Positions 54,166 through 63,429 are shown, counted from the stretch's first letter. The stretch is DNA of 64,000 nucleotides from Nocardioides agariphilus (GCF_015352445.1 NZ_JADKPO010000022.1:1-64000), one strand, 5' to 3'. The notes: generated by a model from the letters alone, not told the origin. Numbers and translations: made by a program.

Positions 54166-54855
54166 TCAGGCCAGGGCGCGATCCAGGGCCGCGTTGACGT
54201 GGAGCGTGGTGCACGGGATCGCGGGCAGCTCGATGTCGGCCTGCGAGACCAACAGCTCGATCTCGGTGCAGCCGAGCAGGATGGCCCGGGCGCCGGCGTC
54301 CCAGAGCTCCTCGGTCAGTGCGACCACCCGGCGGCGGGTGGCGTCGACGACCCGGCCGTGCACGAGCTCGTCGTAGATCGCGGAGTTGAGCCAATCGTGG
54401 TGCTGGGGCCCGGGCATGATCACGGTGACCCCGTGGCGGCCCAGCCGCTCCGCGAAGAAGCTGTCCTCCATCGCGACCCTGGTGCCGATGAACCCGACGC
54501 TGGTCGCGCCCTGCGCCAGGCAGGCCTCGGCGACCACGTCGGCGAGGTGCAGCAGGGGGATCGAGACCGCTGCCTCGACCTGGTCGGCGACCTTGTGGAA
54601 CGTGGTGGTGCACAGCAGCAGGAAGTCGGCACCGGCGCGCTCGACGCCGCGACCCGCATCGGCGAGCAGCTCGCCGATCTGGTCCCACCGCTCGCCCTCC
54701 TCGAGGTCGGTCAGCTCGGCGAAGTCGACGGTGCTCAGCACCAGCCGCGGCGACGACAGGCCGCCGAGTCGCTGCCGGACTCCGAGGTTGAGGTCGCGGT
54801 AGTACACCGCGCTGCTCTCCCAGCTCATGCCCCCGACGAGGCCGATGGTCTGCAT
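54166..54855 (-). CDS. Aspartate/glutamate racemase family protein
   Basis: A 229-residue protein opening IGLVGGMSWESSAVYYRDLN, typical of the YgeA/aspartate racemase group. The two Cys sites are LLLCTTTFH (usual CNTxH) and LLGCTEIELL. The first thus has Thr where Asn is common, which may alter substrate. It should interconvert L and D forms of an acidic or other amino acid. Convergent with the protease gene (seven bases). Confidence 0.8.
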   Translation of the reverse strand: MQTIGLVGGMSWESSAVYYRDLNLGVRQRLGGLSSPRLVLSTVDFAELTDLEEGERWDQIGELLADAGRGVERAGADFLLLCTTTFHKVADQVEAAVSIPLLHLADVVAEACLAQGATSVGFIGTRVAMEDSFFAERLGRHGVTVIMPGPQHHDWLNSAIYDELVHGRVVDATRRRVVALTEELWDAGARAILLGCTEIELLVSQADIELPAIPCTTLHVNAALDRALA

Positions 54856-54884
54856 GCGGAGCAGTCTGCCGGAAGCCGACGGTC

Positions 54885-55640
54885 TCAGGTGACGCGGTGC
54901 ACCTTGTGCTGGGCAGCTTGAGCAACGGGGCGCACCACGATCTCGTCGATGTCCACGTGGGCCGGCCTGGTGGCCACCCAGCCGACCACGTCAGCGATGT
55001 CCTCGGCAGTCAGTGGCTCGGCGACGCCGGCGTAGACCGCGTCCGCCTTCTCCCGGTCGCCGCGGAAGCGGGTGACGGCGAACTCGTCGGTGCGGACCAT
55101 GCCCGGGGCGATCTCGGTGACCCGGATGGGCTCCCCGCACAGCTCCAGCCGCAAGGTGCCGGTGAGCGCCTTGAGGGCGTGCTTGGCCGCCGTGTAGCCA
55201 CCGCCGCCCTCGTAGGTGATGCGCCCCGCGGTCGACCCCATGTTGACCACCAGGCCCTCGCCGCTGGCACGCAGTGCCGGGAGCATGGCCTGGGTGACGT
55301 GCAGCGTGCCCAGCACGTTCACGTCGTACATCCGCGCCCAGTCCTCGGGATCGGCCCGCTCGACGCTCTCGCCGCCGAAGGCACCGCCGGCGTTGTTGAC
55401 CAGCACGTGGAGGACCGGGCCGACCCGCTCCGCGAGCCGGGCGGCGTCGGCGCGGTCGGTGACGTCGCACGCCGTCGCGATGCCGCCGATCTGTGCTGCG
55501 AGCGCCTCGATCCGATCCGTACGACGGGCGGCGAGGTGGACCTCGAATCCCTCGGCCGCCAGGCGGCGCGCGGTGGCTGCTCCGATCCCGCTACTGGCTC
55601 CGGTCACGAGGGCTACTCGCGCATCTGGGCGTGGTTCCAT
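54885..55640 (-). CDS. Short-chain dehydrogenase/reductase (YdfG-like)
   Basis: A 251-residue classical SDR: TGASSGIGAATARRLA (cofactor loop), NNAGGAFGG, and the YTAAKHALKAL Tyr-Lys site with Ser in MGSTAGR. Close to YdfG/serine 3-dehydrogenase-type enzymes acting on 3-hydroxy acids with NADP. It lies 29 bases upstream of the racemase gene on the same strand, so they may share a transcript. Substrate unknown. Confidence 0.85.
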   Translation of the reverse strand: MEPRPDARVALVTGASSGIGAATARRLAAEGFEVHLAARRTDRIEALAAQIGGIATACDVTDRADAARLAERVGPVLHVLVNNAGGAFGGESVERADPEDWARMYDVNVLGTLHVTQAMLPALRASGEGLVVNMGSTAGRITYEGGGGYTAAKHALKALTGTLRLELCGEPIRVTEIAPGMVRTDEFAVTRFRGDREKADAVYAGVAEPLTAEDIADVVGWVATRPAHVDIDEIVVRPVAQAAQHKVHRVT

Positions 55641-55709
55641 GCCCGAGATTGTGCCGCGCCGCCTTCGTGGGCAGACTGACCGGTCAGCACGGGGGGCTTG
55701 GACGAATCG

Positions 55710-56090
55710 ATGCGAAGGAGCCTGTCGTTGCCCCGAACCGTGACGAGAGCAGCACAGGTGGTCGGCCTCCTCGGGGGAGTGGCCTGGGTGGTCACCTCCT
55801 TCGTCTGGGACGGCGGCGAGGACCCGGTCGAGTTGGCGCTGTTCTGGGCCGGCGCCGCGCTCGTGACGCTGTTCTTGCTCGAGCTCGGCACGTTGCTGGT
55901 CAAGCGCGGGCTGCTCGCCCTCCGGCTGTTCGTGGCCTGCGCCCTGCCGCTGCTGTTCTGGATGGTGGTGTCGTTCGCGGCGGCGTCTGCCGACGACGAC
56001 GGCATCGTCTGGGGCCTGGCCGGCGTCGCGGTCGCGGTGTTCGCGATCGTCCAGCTGGCGCGACCGGGCCCGCAGCGCGCCACGCTGTGA
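55710..56090 (+). CDS. Small membrane protein, unknown
   Basis: About 126 residues from ATG 55710 (a TTG four codons upstream is possible). It has about four helices (near 12-30, 41-60, 70-92 and 100-118) and short loops. No family was recognised. It lies divergent from the SDR gene and ends ahead of a G/C-rich stretch with a hairpin. Confidence 0.55.
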   Translation: MRRSLSLPRTVTRAAQVVGLLGGVAWVVTSFVWDGGEDPVELALFWAGAALVTLFLLELGTLLVKRGLLALRLFVACALPLLFWMVVSFAAASADDDGIVWGLAGVAVAVFAIVQLARPGPQRATL

Positions 56091-56176
56091 CTGGTCGGTC
56101 TAGAGCTCCCCTCACCACGCTTCAAGCGCTCGCACAGTCCGTCGCTCCGCTCCGGTCTGTGCGACGCCTCGCCCGG

Positions 56177-56203
56177 CTCCCCGCTCGCTTCGCTCGCGGG
56201 GAG
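56177..56203. terminator. Stem-loop upstream of mshA
   Basis: An 8-bp perfect stem CTCCCCGC/GCGGGGAG with an 11-base loop lies between the small membrane protein gene and mshA, only 17 bases before the GTG used as mshA start. It may end the upstream transcript or affect mshA translation. Confidence 0.4.
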
Positions 56204-56220
56204 TCGCGCTCGGCGGGAAT

Positions 56221-57585
56221 GTGACCCAGGATCCGTCGGTTGGTCCCTCTGGAGGATTCCGCCGACCGGAAGGCACGCACGTGGGAGCACTCGAACGGCC
56301 CCATCGGCTGGCGATGATCAGTCTGCACACCTCCCCTCTCGACCAGCCCGGCACGGGCGATGCGGGTGGCATGAACGTCTACGTGATGGAGCTGTCCAAG
56401 CGTCTTGCCGCCCGGGGCATCGAGGTCGACATCTTCACCAGGGCGACCTCGTCGGCCCTGCCGGCGACCGTGGAGGCCGTGCCCGGCGTCCTCGTGCGCA
56501 ACATCCACGCAGGGCCCTTCGAGGGACTCACCAAGGACGAGCTCCCCGGACAGCTGTGCGTCTTCGCCCGGGAGGTACTCCGTGCCGAGGCCTCCCAGCC
56601 GCTCGGCCACTACTCGGCGGTGCACTCCCACTACTGGCTCTCCGGTCAGGTCGGGGCGCTGGCGCGCGACCGCTGGGGTGTGCCCCTCGTGCACTCGATG
56701 CACACGATGGCCAAGGTCAAGAACGACGCACTCGCCGAAGGCGATACACCCGAGCCGACGGCTCGCATCATCGGCGAGGAGCAGGTCGTCGAGGCCGCCG
56801 ACATGCTGATCGCCAACACCGACACCGAGGCCAAGCAGCTGATCAACCTCTACGACGCGTGCGCCTCGCGGGTCGAGGTGATCCACCCCGGCGTCGACCT
56901 CGACGTGTTCCGCCCTCGCGACCAGGTCCAGACGCGGCGTCGGCTCGGCCTCCCGGTCGAGGCGTCCGTGCTGATGTTCGCCGGCCGCATCCAGCCGCTG
57001 AAGGCGCCCGACGTGCTGCTCCGCGCGGTCGCGGTCCTGCTCGAGCGTGACCCCGACCTGCGCTCGCGCCTGGTCGTGCCGGTCGTGGGCGGACCATCCG
57101 GATCAGGCCTCGAGCACCCCGAGTCGCTGGCCCTGCTGGCGACGGCGCTCGGTCTGGACGGCGTGGTGCGTTTCGTACCTCCCGTTGCCCAGACCGAGCT
57201 CGCCGAGTGGTACGCCGCTGCCGACGTGGTCGCCGTACCTTCCTACAACGAGTCGTTCGGGCTGGTCGCCGTCGAGGCGCAGGCGTGCGCCACGCCCGTC
57301 GTCGCGGCCGCTGTCGGGGGCCTGACGACGGTCGTGGCCGACGGCCGAAGCGGCCTGCTCGTGGAGTCGCATCGACCGGCTGACTGGGCCGATGCGCTGG
57401 CTCGGATCGTGGAGGACCCGGCGCTGCGCCAGCGGCTCTCCCGCGGCGCGGTCCGCCAGGCACGCCGGTTCTCCTGGGAGCTGACAGCCGACAAGACCCT
57501 GGAGACCTACGACCGCGCGCGGTCCGCGATGCGCGAGGCGGTCGGCCAACCCGTTGCCCAGCCTGTTGCCCAGCCCGTTGCCTAG
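56221..57585 (+). CDS. mshA: D-inositol-3-phosphate N-acetylglucosaminyltransferase (mycothiol synthesis)
   Basis: A 454-residue GT4 enzyme with the MshA hallmark start [24 protein letters not shown], then [13 protein letters not shown] (donor site) and [19 protein letters not shown]. It makes the first intermediate of mycothiol from UDP-GlcNAc and inositol-phosphate. GTG 56221 gives a ~30-residue extension before the hallmark; a GTG at 56281 is a possible shorter start. The C-terminus ends in a QPVA repeat not typical of the family. The order mshA, YbjN recalls Rv0486-Rv0487. Confidence 0.9.
   Translation: MTQDPSVGPSGGFRRPEGTHVGALERPHRLAMISLHTSPLDQPGTGDAGGMNVYVMELSKRLAARGIEVDIFTRATSSALPATVEAVPGVLVRNIHAGPFEGLTKDELPGQLCVFAREVLRAEASQPLGHYSAVHSHYWLSGQVGALARDRWGVPLVHSMHTMAKVKNDALAEGDTPEPTARIIGEEQVVEAADMLIANTDTEAKQLINLYDACASRVEVIHPGVDLDVFRPRDQVQTRRRLGLPVEASVLMFAGRIQPLKAPDVLLRAVAVLLERDPDLRSRLVVPVVGGPSGSGLEHPESLALLATALGLDGVVRFVPPVAQTELAEWYAAADVVAVPSYNESFGLVAVEAQACATPVVAAAVGGLTTVVADGRSGLLVESHRPADWADALARIVEDPALRQRLSRGAVRQARRFSWELTADKTLETYDRARSAMREAVGQPVAQPVAQPVA
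57547..57582 (+). repeat. Three 12-bp units coding QPVA at the mshA end
   Basis: Three tandem units of form CARCCYGTTGCC, each giving Gln-Pro-Val-Ala. The first starts CAA, the others CAG, with one C/T variation. Slippage could change copy number in frame. CCCAGCC (57569-57575) can also pair with GGCTGGG (57585-57591), a 7-bp stem over the stop codon and just before the YbjN-type start. Confidence 0.75.
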
Positions 57586-57595
57586 GCTGGGTCGG

Positions 57596-58105
57596 GTGGA
57601 TCCAGCCGAGGTCGTCCGCCAGCACCTCACCGACCACGACATCGCCTTCACCGAGCCCGCCGACGGGGTCTTCAGCTTCTCGCTGCCCGGCGAGCGCAAG
57701 CTGCAGACAGCGGTGCGCCTCGACCTCGGTCCCCACGCGTTGGGCGTGCACGCCTTCGTCTGCCGGGCACCTGATGAGAACCACGAGGCGGTCTACAGGT
57801 GGCTGCTCGAACGCAACCTGCGGATGTACGCCGTCGCGTTCGCCGTCGATCGGCTCGGCGACATCTACCTCGACGCCCGGCTGCCGCTGGCGGCCGTGAC
57901 GAGCGATGAGCTCGACCGGCTGCTCGGTTCGGTGCTGTCCTACTCCGACGAGTCGTTCAACACGATCCTGGAGCTCGGTTTCGCGTCCTCGATCCGCAAG
58001 GAGTGGGAGTGGCGCAACCTGCGCGGCGAGTCCACGGCCAACCTGGAGGCGTTTCGCGGCTGGCTGGAGACCTCAGGCGGCGAGCAGGACGAACAGCAGC
58101 GCTAG
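57596..58105 (+). CDS. YbjN domain-containing protein (Rv0487-like)
   Basis: About 169 residues from GTG 57596: VDPAEVVRQHLTDHDIAF, a core with FVCRAPDENHEAVYRWLLERNLRMYAVAFAVD, and LDELDRLL-type helices, as in type III-secretion-chaperone-like YbjN proteins. Biological role unknown; in mycobacteria it stands next to mshA, as here. The start lies ten bases after mshA. Its end overlaps the convergent DUF1304 gene by 33 bases. Confidence 0.8.
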   Translation: MDPAEVVRQHLTDHDIAFTEPADGVFSFSLPGERKLQTAVRLDLGPHALGVHAFVCRAPDENHEAVYRWLLERNLRMYAVAFAVDRLGDIYLDARLPLAAVTSDELDRLLGSVLSYSDESFNTILELGFASSIRKEWEWRNLRGESTANLEAFRGWLETSGGEQDEQQR

Positions 58106-58426
58106 GGCGGCCGGGACCGCCTGCACGACCAGGATCCGGCGGCTGACCGTCGCCGCGCCGTACAGCCCGGCGACGATCACGCACAGCAGGAAGAAGACGG
58201 TGACATCCTGCTTGTCGGCCACGAGTCCCCAGACCAGGCCGGCCACCAGGAAGCCGTTGTAGAGACCCTGGTTGGCGGCGAGGGTCTTGGACTTCTCCGC
58301 GAACTCGGCGTCGGTGCCGAAGGCGGCTCGGCCTGGTGGCTTGGTCCACAGAGCCATCTCGAGCACCACGATGTAGACGTGGATCAGGGCCACGACGGCG
58401 ACCAGGAGGGCTGCGACGACGCTCAC
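58073..58426 (-). CDS. DUF1304 family membrane protein
   Basis: A 117-residue protein with four membrane helices (about 4-24, 50-68, 72-93 and 97-116) and the family pattern HVYIVVLEMALWTKP followed by LAANQGLYNGFLVAGL. Function unknown. The 3' end overlaps the YbjN-type gene. Confidence 0.8.
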   Translation of the reverse strand: MSVVAALLVAVVALIHVYIVVLEMALWTKPPGRAAFGTDAEFAEKSKTLAANQGLYNGFLVAGLVWGLVADKQDVTVFFLLCVIVAGLYGAATVSRRILVVQAVPAALALLFVLLAA

Positions 58427-58438
58427 GGCCGCAGCATG

Positions 58439-59407
58439 TCAGCGCGTGGGTGTGATGGTCGAGTCGTCCGGCACGATCGGCTCGTCGGATGTCGGTGGTC
58501 GAGCCACCCCGATGGACGAGGGGCGTGTCGAGCCCCGGCGGGCGACGGCGACGCCGAGGAGCGCGAGCACCCCACCGGCGTAGGCGATCGTCGGCGGCGC
58601 CTCGGACAGGAACACCAGCCCCATCACGATCGTGATCGGCGGCACGAGGTAGGTCGTCACGCCCAGGCTCGAGGCGCTCATGTGGCGCAGTGCGTAGGCG
58701 AAGGTCGTGAACGCGATGGCCGTCGGGAAGACGCCGAGGTAGACCACCCAGAGGATCGACGACGTCGGTGCGGCGCGAGCGTCGTCGACGAGCTGGGCGA
58801 CGAACGGCAGGCAGACCACCGCGCCGACGCTGCAGGCGAGCCAGGTGATGTGGAGCGCCGGCAGGCGTGCCACGAGCGGCTTCTGCAGGATCGCGCTGAC
58901 GGAGTAGACGACGGCGGCGACCAGGCACAGCGCAACCCCCAGCAGGTCGCGGCTGCCGCCGCCGTCGTCGGCGAGGCCGATCAGCGCGACGCCCGAGAAG
59001 GCCAGCGCCAGCCCGAGCGCGAGGTAGGTGGTGAACCGCTCGCCGAGGAAGATCGTGGCGAGCACGGCGATCAGGATCGGGGAGACCTGCAGCAGCATCG
59101 ACGCCGTGCCGGCATCGACGTGGTGCTCGCCCTCGTTGAGCGCGACGTTGTAGATGCCGAACCACAAAACGCCGATCGCCACGATCGAGGCCCACTCGCG
59201 TCGCGTCGGACGCGGCAGCGCGCGGAGCTTGGGCGCCGCGAAGGCACCCAGCGCGAGCGACCCGACCAGCAGACGGCCGAGGGAGAGCGAGCCGGGCGTG
59301 AAGTCCTTGCCGAGGTGGCGGATCGCCACGAAGGCCGAGGCCCACAGCACCAGCGTCACGGATACGCCGGCGATCGGCAGCCAGGATCTTGCGGGCGTTG
59401 CGTTCAC
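58439..59407 (-). CDS. EamA/DMT-family transporter
   Basis: A 322-residue protein with ten predicted helices as two EamA repeats (start LVLWASAFVAIRHLGKDF; second repeat begins near residue 155). These proteins usually export amino acids, nucleobases or other metabolites. Polar ends point inward. It shares orientation with DUF1304 (12 bases apart). Substrate unknown. Confidence 0.8.
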   Translation of the reverse strand: MNATPARSWLPIAGVSVTLVLWASAFVAIRHLGKDFTPGSLSLGRLLVGSLALGAFAAPKLRALPRPTRREWASIVAIGVLWFGIYNVALNEGEHHVDAGTASMLLQVSPILIAVLATIFLGERFTTYLALGLALAFSGVALIGLADDGGGSRDLLGVALCLVAAVVYSVSAILQKPLVARLPALHITWLACSVGAVVCLPFVAQLVDDARAAPTSSILWVVYLGVFPTAIAFTTFAYALRHMSASSLGVTTYLVPPITIVMGLVFLSEAPPTIAYAGGVLALLGVAVARRGSTRPSSIGVARPPTSDEPIVPDDSTITPTR

Positions 59408-59448
59408 CCGCCAAGCCTAGGAACGACCACCGAGGCAGGACACGCGGT

Positions 59449-59470
59449 TATCGGACGGGGTACGCCGATA
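59449..59470. terminator. Inverted repeat downstream of regX3
   Basis: TATCGG/CCGATA arms with a 10-base centre lie 13 bases beyond the regX3 stop and upstream of the EamA gene. It may terminate the senX3-regX3 message or be an operator of the transporter gene. Arms are only six bases. Confidence 0.35.
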
Positions 59471-59483
59471 TCCCGCCGAGTTG

Positions 59484-60161
59484 TCAGAGGTCGAGCTTGT
59501 AGCCCAGCCCGCGCACGGTCACGAGGTACTTCGGCTCGGACGGATCCGGCTCGAGCTTGGACCGCAGGCGCTTGACGTGCACGTCGAGGGTCTTGGTGTC
59601 ACCGACGTAGTCGGAGCCCCAGACGCGGTCGATGAGCTGGCCACGGGTCAGCACCCGGCCGGGGTTGCGCAGGAACATCTCAAGGAGCTCGAACTCCTTG
59701 AGCGGCAGGCGCTGCTCGGACCCGTCGACGGTGACGACGTGGCGCTCGACGTCCATCCGCACCGGCCCGGCCTCGAGGGTCATCGGGGCCAGCTCGGGCT
59801 CCTGGCCGCGCCGCAGCACGGCGCGGATGCGGGCGACGAGCTCGCGCGGCGAGTAGGGCTTGGTGACGTAGTCGTCGGCGCCGAGCTCGAGACCGACCAC
59901 CTTGTCGACCTCGTCGTCCTTGGCGCTGACCATGATCACCGGCACGTTGGAGGTGGCCCGGATGTGGCGGCACACCTCGGTGCCGGGCAGCCCGGGGAGC
60001 ATCAGGTCGAGCAGCACGATGTCGGCGCCGTGCCGGTCGAACTCGCTGAGCGCATCGGGTCCGGTCGCCGCGATGGCGACGTCGTACCCCTCCTTGCGCA
60101 GCATGTAGGCAAGAGCGTCGGAGTAGCTCTCTTCGTCCTCGACGACGAGAACACGAGTCAT
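59484..60161 (-). CDS. regX3: Two-component response regulator RegX3 (PhoP type)
   Basis: A 225-residue OmpR-family regulator: receiver domain with acidic pocket (EDE at 8-10), phosphorylation site D52 in LLDLMLPG and the KPYSPRELVAR lysine, then a winged helix (TRGQLIDRVWGSDY, RSKLEPDPSEPKYLVTVRGLGYKL). It should bind PHO boxes and switch on phosphate genes. ATG 60161 overlaps the senX3 stop. The PHO box at 61362 is the likely target. Confidence 0.9.
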   Translation of the reverse strand: MTRVLVVEDEESYSDALAYMLRKEGYDVAIAATGPDALSEFDRHGADIVLLDLMLPGLPGTEVCRHIRATSNVPVIMVSAKDDEVDKVVGLELGADDYVTKPYSPRELVARIRAVLRRGQEPELAPMTLEAGPVRMDVERHVVTVDGSEQRLPLKEFELLEMFLRNPGRVLTRGQLIDRVWGSDYVGDTKTLDVHVKRLRSKLEPDPSEPKYLVTVRGLGYKLDL

Positions 60162-61306
60162 GTGAGTACTTCCTGGTTGGCGCGCGGAAGGGTCAGGGTG
60201 AACGTCGACCCCTGCCCCTCGACCGACCACACGCGGATCTCTCCACCATGGGTCGCCGCGACGTGCTTGACGATGGACAACCCGAGGCCGGTGCCACCCG
60301 TGGACCGGTGGCGCGCGGGGTCGACGCGGTAGAAGCGTTCGAAGATGCGGTCCAGTTCCCCGCTGGGGATGCCGATGCCCTGGTCGACCACAGAGATCTC
60401 GACCATGCCCTCCTCGGAGCCGTTGCCAGGCTTGGCGGTGACGAGCACCGTGGAGTCGGACCCGGAGTAGGCGACCGCGTTGGCCACCAGGTTGGCCACG
60501 GCGGCCCGCACCTGCTCCTCGTTGCCGAACACCTTGAGGCCGTGGGTGCCGCTGATGGCGATCTGGATGCGCCGGTCAGCCGCGTCGATGGTCGAGGCGT
60601 CGACGGCGGCGGCCACGACGTCGTCGACCGAGACCACGACAGGTTCGTCGAGCGGGTCGTCGTCTTGGAGCCTCGACAGCTCGATGATCTGCTGCACGAG
60701 GCGAGACAGGCGGTCGGACTCCGTCGACATCCGCCCGGCGAACCGGCGTACGGCGACGGGGTCGTCGGCCGCGTCGCACACGGCCTCTGCCAGCAGCTTG
60801 ATCGCCCCCACCGGGGTCTTGAGCTCGTGGGAGACGTTGGCCACGAAGTCGCGCCGCACGGTCTCGACCCGTCGCTCGCGCGTGCGGTCCTCGACGAGCG
60901 CGAGCACCAGGGTCGAGGAGAGCGGGGCGACCCGGACGGTGACGTGGCGGGGGGCCGCTCCCTGGCGAGCCATCAACAGCTCGGTCTCGCGGATCTCGCC
61001 GTCTCGGCGTACTTGCGAGACCAGGTCGGCGAGCTCGCGGGAGACCAGCGTGGTGCCCGAGACCAGGCCCATCGCGTAGGACGGAGCGCTCGCCTTCAAG
61101 ACGGTGTCGTCGGCACCCACCACGACCGCCGTGCTCCGCAGCACCGAGAGCACCGAGGCGACCCCCTCCGGCACCGCGGGTGCGTCCAGCTCGGGTGGAC
61201 TGTGCTGCTGACGCTCGCTGACGTGCCACGCGAGGACGCCGCCGCCCGCCACGAGCGCACCGATGAGCGCCGCGAGGAATGCCTGCGTGGTCGCGTCCAC
61301 ATTCAT
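60158..61306 (-). CDS. senX3: Sensor histidine kinase SenX3 (PhoR type)
   Basis: A 382-residue kinase: N-terminal helix (about 8-28), a PAS-like region (50-140), phospho-acceptor H160 in NVSHELKTP, and the HATPase end (NLVANAVAYSGS, DQGIGIPSGELDRIFERFYRVD). It signals low phosphate to RegX3. Divergent from phoU, as in mycobacterial and other actinobacterial layouts. Confidence 0.9.
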   Translation of the reverse strand: MNVDATTQAFLAALIGALVAGGGVLAWHVSERQQHSPPELDAPAVPEGVASVLSVLRSTAVVVGADDTVLKASAPSYAMGLVSGTTLVSRELADLVSQVRRDGEIRETELLMARQGAAPRHVTVRVAPLSSTLVLALVEDRTRERRVETVRRDFVANVSHELKTPVGAIKLLAEAVCDAADDPVAVRRFAGRMSTESDRLSRLVQQIIELSRLQDDDPLDEPVVVSVDDVVAAAVDASTIDAADRRIQIAISGTHGLKVFGNEEQVRAAVANLVANAVAYSGSDSTVLVTAKPGNGSEEGMVEISVVDQGIGIPSGELDRIFERFYRVDPARHRSTGGTGLGLSIVKHVAATHGGEIRVWSVEGQGSTFTLTLPRANQEVLT

Positions 61307-61361
61307 GATCGTACGCAGGGTGCGCCCCGCAACCCGCTTCCGCGACCGCCTCTCGATGAGT

Positions 61362-61379
61362 GTTCACCGCGCGTTCACC
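61362..61379 (+). promoter_or_regulatory. PHO box upstream of phoU and senX3
   Basis: Direct repeats GTTCACC at 61362-61368 and 61373-61379, 11 bp apart, the unit spacing of Streptomyces PhoP boxes. A third weak copy, GGTCACC, lies at 61394-61400. The box is in the divergent spacer between senX3 and phoU, so RegX3 may control both. Confidence 0.8.
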
Positions 61380-61422
61380 GCTTGACGCCAAGTGGTCACC
61401 GAGCGCCCGTACGGTCCGCTCT

Positions 61423-62079
61423 ATGCGTGAGGCCTTCCATGACCAGCTCGACTCCATCTTCGCCGACCTCGCCGACGTGTGCGGCAACGTCCAGCAGGCG
61501 GTGCGGCTGGCCACCCAGGCCCTCCTGACCGGCGACGCCGAGAAGGCCGAGGAGGTCATCAGTGCCGACTCCGTGATCGACGAGGCGACCGTGCGGGTCG
61601 AGGACAACTGCTTCTCCCTGCTGTCCTTGCAGCAGCCCGTGGCCGGCGACCTCCGGGTCATCGTCTCGGCGCTGCGGATGGTCAGCGAGCTCGAGCGGAT
61701 GGGCGACCTGTCGGTCCACGTGGCCAAGATCGCGCGCCTGCGCGTGCCGGCGATCGCCGTACCGGACCAGGTGCGCCCGACCGTGGCCCGGATGGCCGAG
61801 GTGGCCGAGGACATGGTCGCCCGCGTGGCCCAGATCATCACCGAGCGCGACGTCGAGGCCGCGATCGTGCTGGGTCGCGACGACGACGAGATGGACATGC
61901 TGCGACGCACCAGCTTCAGCCAGCTGCTCTCCGACGACTGGGAGCACGGCGTGGAGGCCGCCGTCGACATCGCGCTGCTCGGCCGCTACTACGAGCGCAT
62001 CGCCGACCACGCCGTCTCGGTCGGCAACCGCGTGGTCTTCGTCGTTACCGGGCAGTTCCCGGTCAGTACGGAGGCCTAG
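61423..62079 (+). CDS. phoU: Phosphate transport regulator PhoU
   Basis: A 218-residue all-helical protein with two PhoU repeats (REAFHDQLDSIFADL start, NCFSLLSLQQPVAGDLRVIVSALRMVSELERMGDLSVHVAKIA in the first, RYYERIADHAVSVGNRVVF in the second). It damps the phosphate response by acting on the sensor kinase/Pst transporter. It diverges from senX3 with the PHO box between. No pst genes lie within the window. Confidence 0.9.
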   Translation: MREAFHDQLDSIFADLADVCGNVQQAVRLATQALLTGDAEKAEEVISADSVIDEATVRVEDNCFSLLSLQQPVAGDLRVIVSALRMVSELERMGDLSVHVAKIARLRVPAIAVPDQVRPTVARMAEVAEDMVARVAQIITERDVEAAIVLGRDDDEMDMLRRTSFSQLLSDDWEHGVEAAVDIALLGRYYERIADHAVSVGNRVVFVVTGQFPVSTEA

Positions 62080-62090
62080 TGCGGCACTAG
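62076..62090. terminator. Palindrome at the phoU end
   Basis: CTAGTGCGGCACTAG: a 15-base palindrome around a central G, starting inside the phoU stop codon and lying between the convergent phoU and gpmA ends. It could act as a short two-way terminator; no T-run. Confidence 0.4.
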
Positions 62091-62114
62091 CCACCGCCGA
62101 GCGGAGCCCGACCG

Positions 62115-62858
62115 CTACCTACCTTGGTTGGCCACCGCGGCCGCAGCGGCAGCGGCGGCTTCGGGGTCGAGGTACTCGCCGCCCGGCACGGTGGGGCGCA
62201 AGTCGTCGTCGAGGCGGTAGACCAGCGGCATGCCGGTCGGGATGTTGAGGCCGGCGATGTCGTCGTCGCTGATCGAGTCGAGGTGCTTGACCACGGCTCG
62301 CAGGCTGTTGCCGTGGGCGGCGACCAGGACCCGCTGGCCGGCCTTCAGGTCGGCGACGATGTCGGAGTCCCAGTAGGGGAGCATCCGGGCGATGACGTCC
62401 TCGAGGCACTCGGTGCGGGGCATCTCGTCGCCCAGGCCGGCGTATCTCGGGTCGCCGACCTGCGACCACTCGTTGTCGTCGTCGATGGGCGGTGGCGGGA
62501 CGTCGTAGGAGCGGCGCCACAGCATGAACTGCTCCTCGCCGTACTCGGCGAGGGTCTGCTTCTTGTCCTTGCCCTGCAGCCCGCCGTAGTGGCGCTCGTT
62601 GAGACGCCACGAGCGGCGCACGGGGATCCAGTGGCGATCGCAGGCGTCGAGGGCGAGGTTGGCCGTGGTGATCGCGCGTCGCAGCAGCGAGGTGTGGACG
62701 ACGTCGGGGAGAAGGCCGGCATCGGCAAGCAGCCGGCCGCCGTTGACGGCCTCGCCGCGCCCCTTGTCGTTGAGGTCCACGTCGACCCAGCCGGTGAAGA
62801 GGTTCTTGGCGTTCCACTCGCTCTCGCCGTGGCGAAGCAGGATCAGCTCGTAGGTCAT
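62115..62858 (-). CDS. gpmA: 2,3-bisphosphoglycerate-dependent phosphoglycerate mutase
   Basis: A 247-residue mutase: [10 protein letters not shown] (catalytic His10), [32 protein letters not shown] and [15 protein letters not shown] (second His). It interconverts 3- and 2-phosphoglycerate. It corresponds to gpm1, next to senX3-regX3 in mycobacteria. The C-terminus is an Ala-rich stretch. The start overlaps the stop of the lipoprotein gene. Confidence 0.95.
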   Translation of the reverse strand: MTYELILLRHGESEWNAKNLFTGWVDVDLNDKGRGEAVNGGRLLADAGLLPDVVHTSLLRRAITTANLALDACDRHWIPVRRSWRLNERHYGGLQGKDKKQTLAEYGEEQFMLWRRSYDVPPPPIDDDNEWSQVGDPRYAGLGDEMPRTECLEDVIARMLPYWDSDIVADLKAGQRVLVAAHGNSLRAVVKHLDSISDDDIAGLNIPTGMPLVYRLDDDLRPTVPGGEYLDPEAAAAAAAAVANQGR

Positions 62859-63376
62859 GAGGCCGAAGCGGTCGCGGCGGGGGATGGCACGCCGGTGCCG
62901 TTGTCGAGCCCGGTGTACTCGTCGTCCGCGTTGACCACGTGGACGTCCAACTGGGCGGTGTCGCCGTTGTCGAAGCTCAGCGTCGCGTTGATGAAGTCGC
63001 CGGCCTGGAAGTCGCCCGACACCTTGATGCCCTGACCGTCGGCGAGGTTGACCAGGCCGTGTGCCGGCACCTCGATCGGCGAGAAACCGGCCACCTGCAC
63101 CGTGGAGCTGGACCCGAAGTCGAGTGACTCGAGGGAGATCGGCTTGGTCGTGTCGTTGTTGGACAACGATGCGACGAACGTGCCGGATCCCGCCTCGCCG
63201 GAGACGATCAACGCGTTCAGGACGTCGACGACGCCGTCCTTGTCGTTGGTGCCGTTGACGATGTTGTTCTCCTTGTCCGTGGCGTAGTTGAAGCCACAGG
63301 CGGAGACACCGGGTAGGGCGAGAACGAGCGCTCCGATGCAGACGGCGAGCTTGCGGCGCGAGAGCCGACGGTCCAT
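62855..63376 (-). CDS. Predicted lipoprotein, unknown
   Basis: About 173 residues from ATG 63376 (GTG 63385 also possible): signal and lipobox (LPGVSAC, C27), then a beta-rich domain ([41 protein letters not shown]) like small immunoglobulin-fold lipoproteins. The protein is probably anchored outside the membrane. Its stop overlaps the gpmA start, but a functional tie is not evident. Confidence 0.7.
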   Translation of the reverse strand: MDRRLSRRKLAVCIGALVLALPGVSACGFNYATDKENNIVNGTNDKDGVVDVLNALIVSGEAGSGTFVASLSNNDTTKPISLESLDFGSSSTVQVAGFSPIEVPAHGLVNLADGQGIKVSGDFQAGDFINATLSFDNGDTAQLDVHVVNADDEYTGLDNGTGVPSPAATASAS

Positions 63377-63429
63377 GGGGTTCACAGGCCTTCGTTGGTC
63401 GACGGGTGGCGAGCGACAGCCTAGCGACC

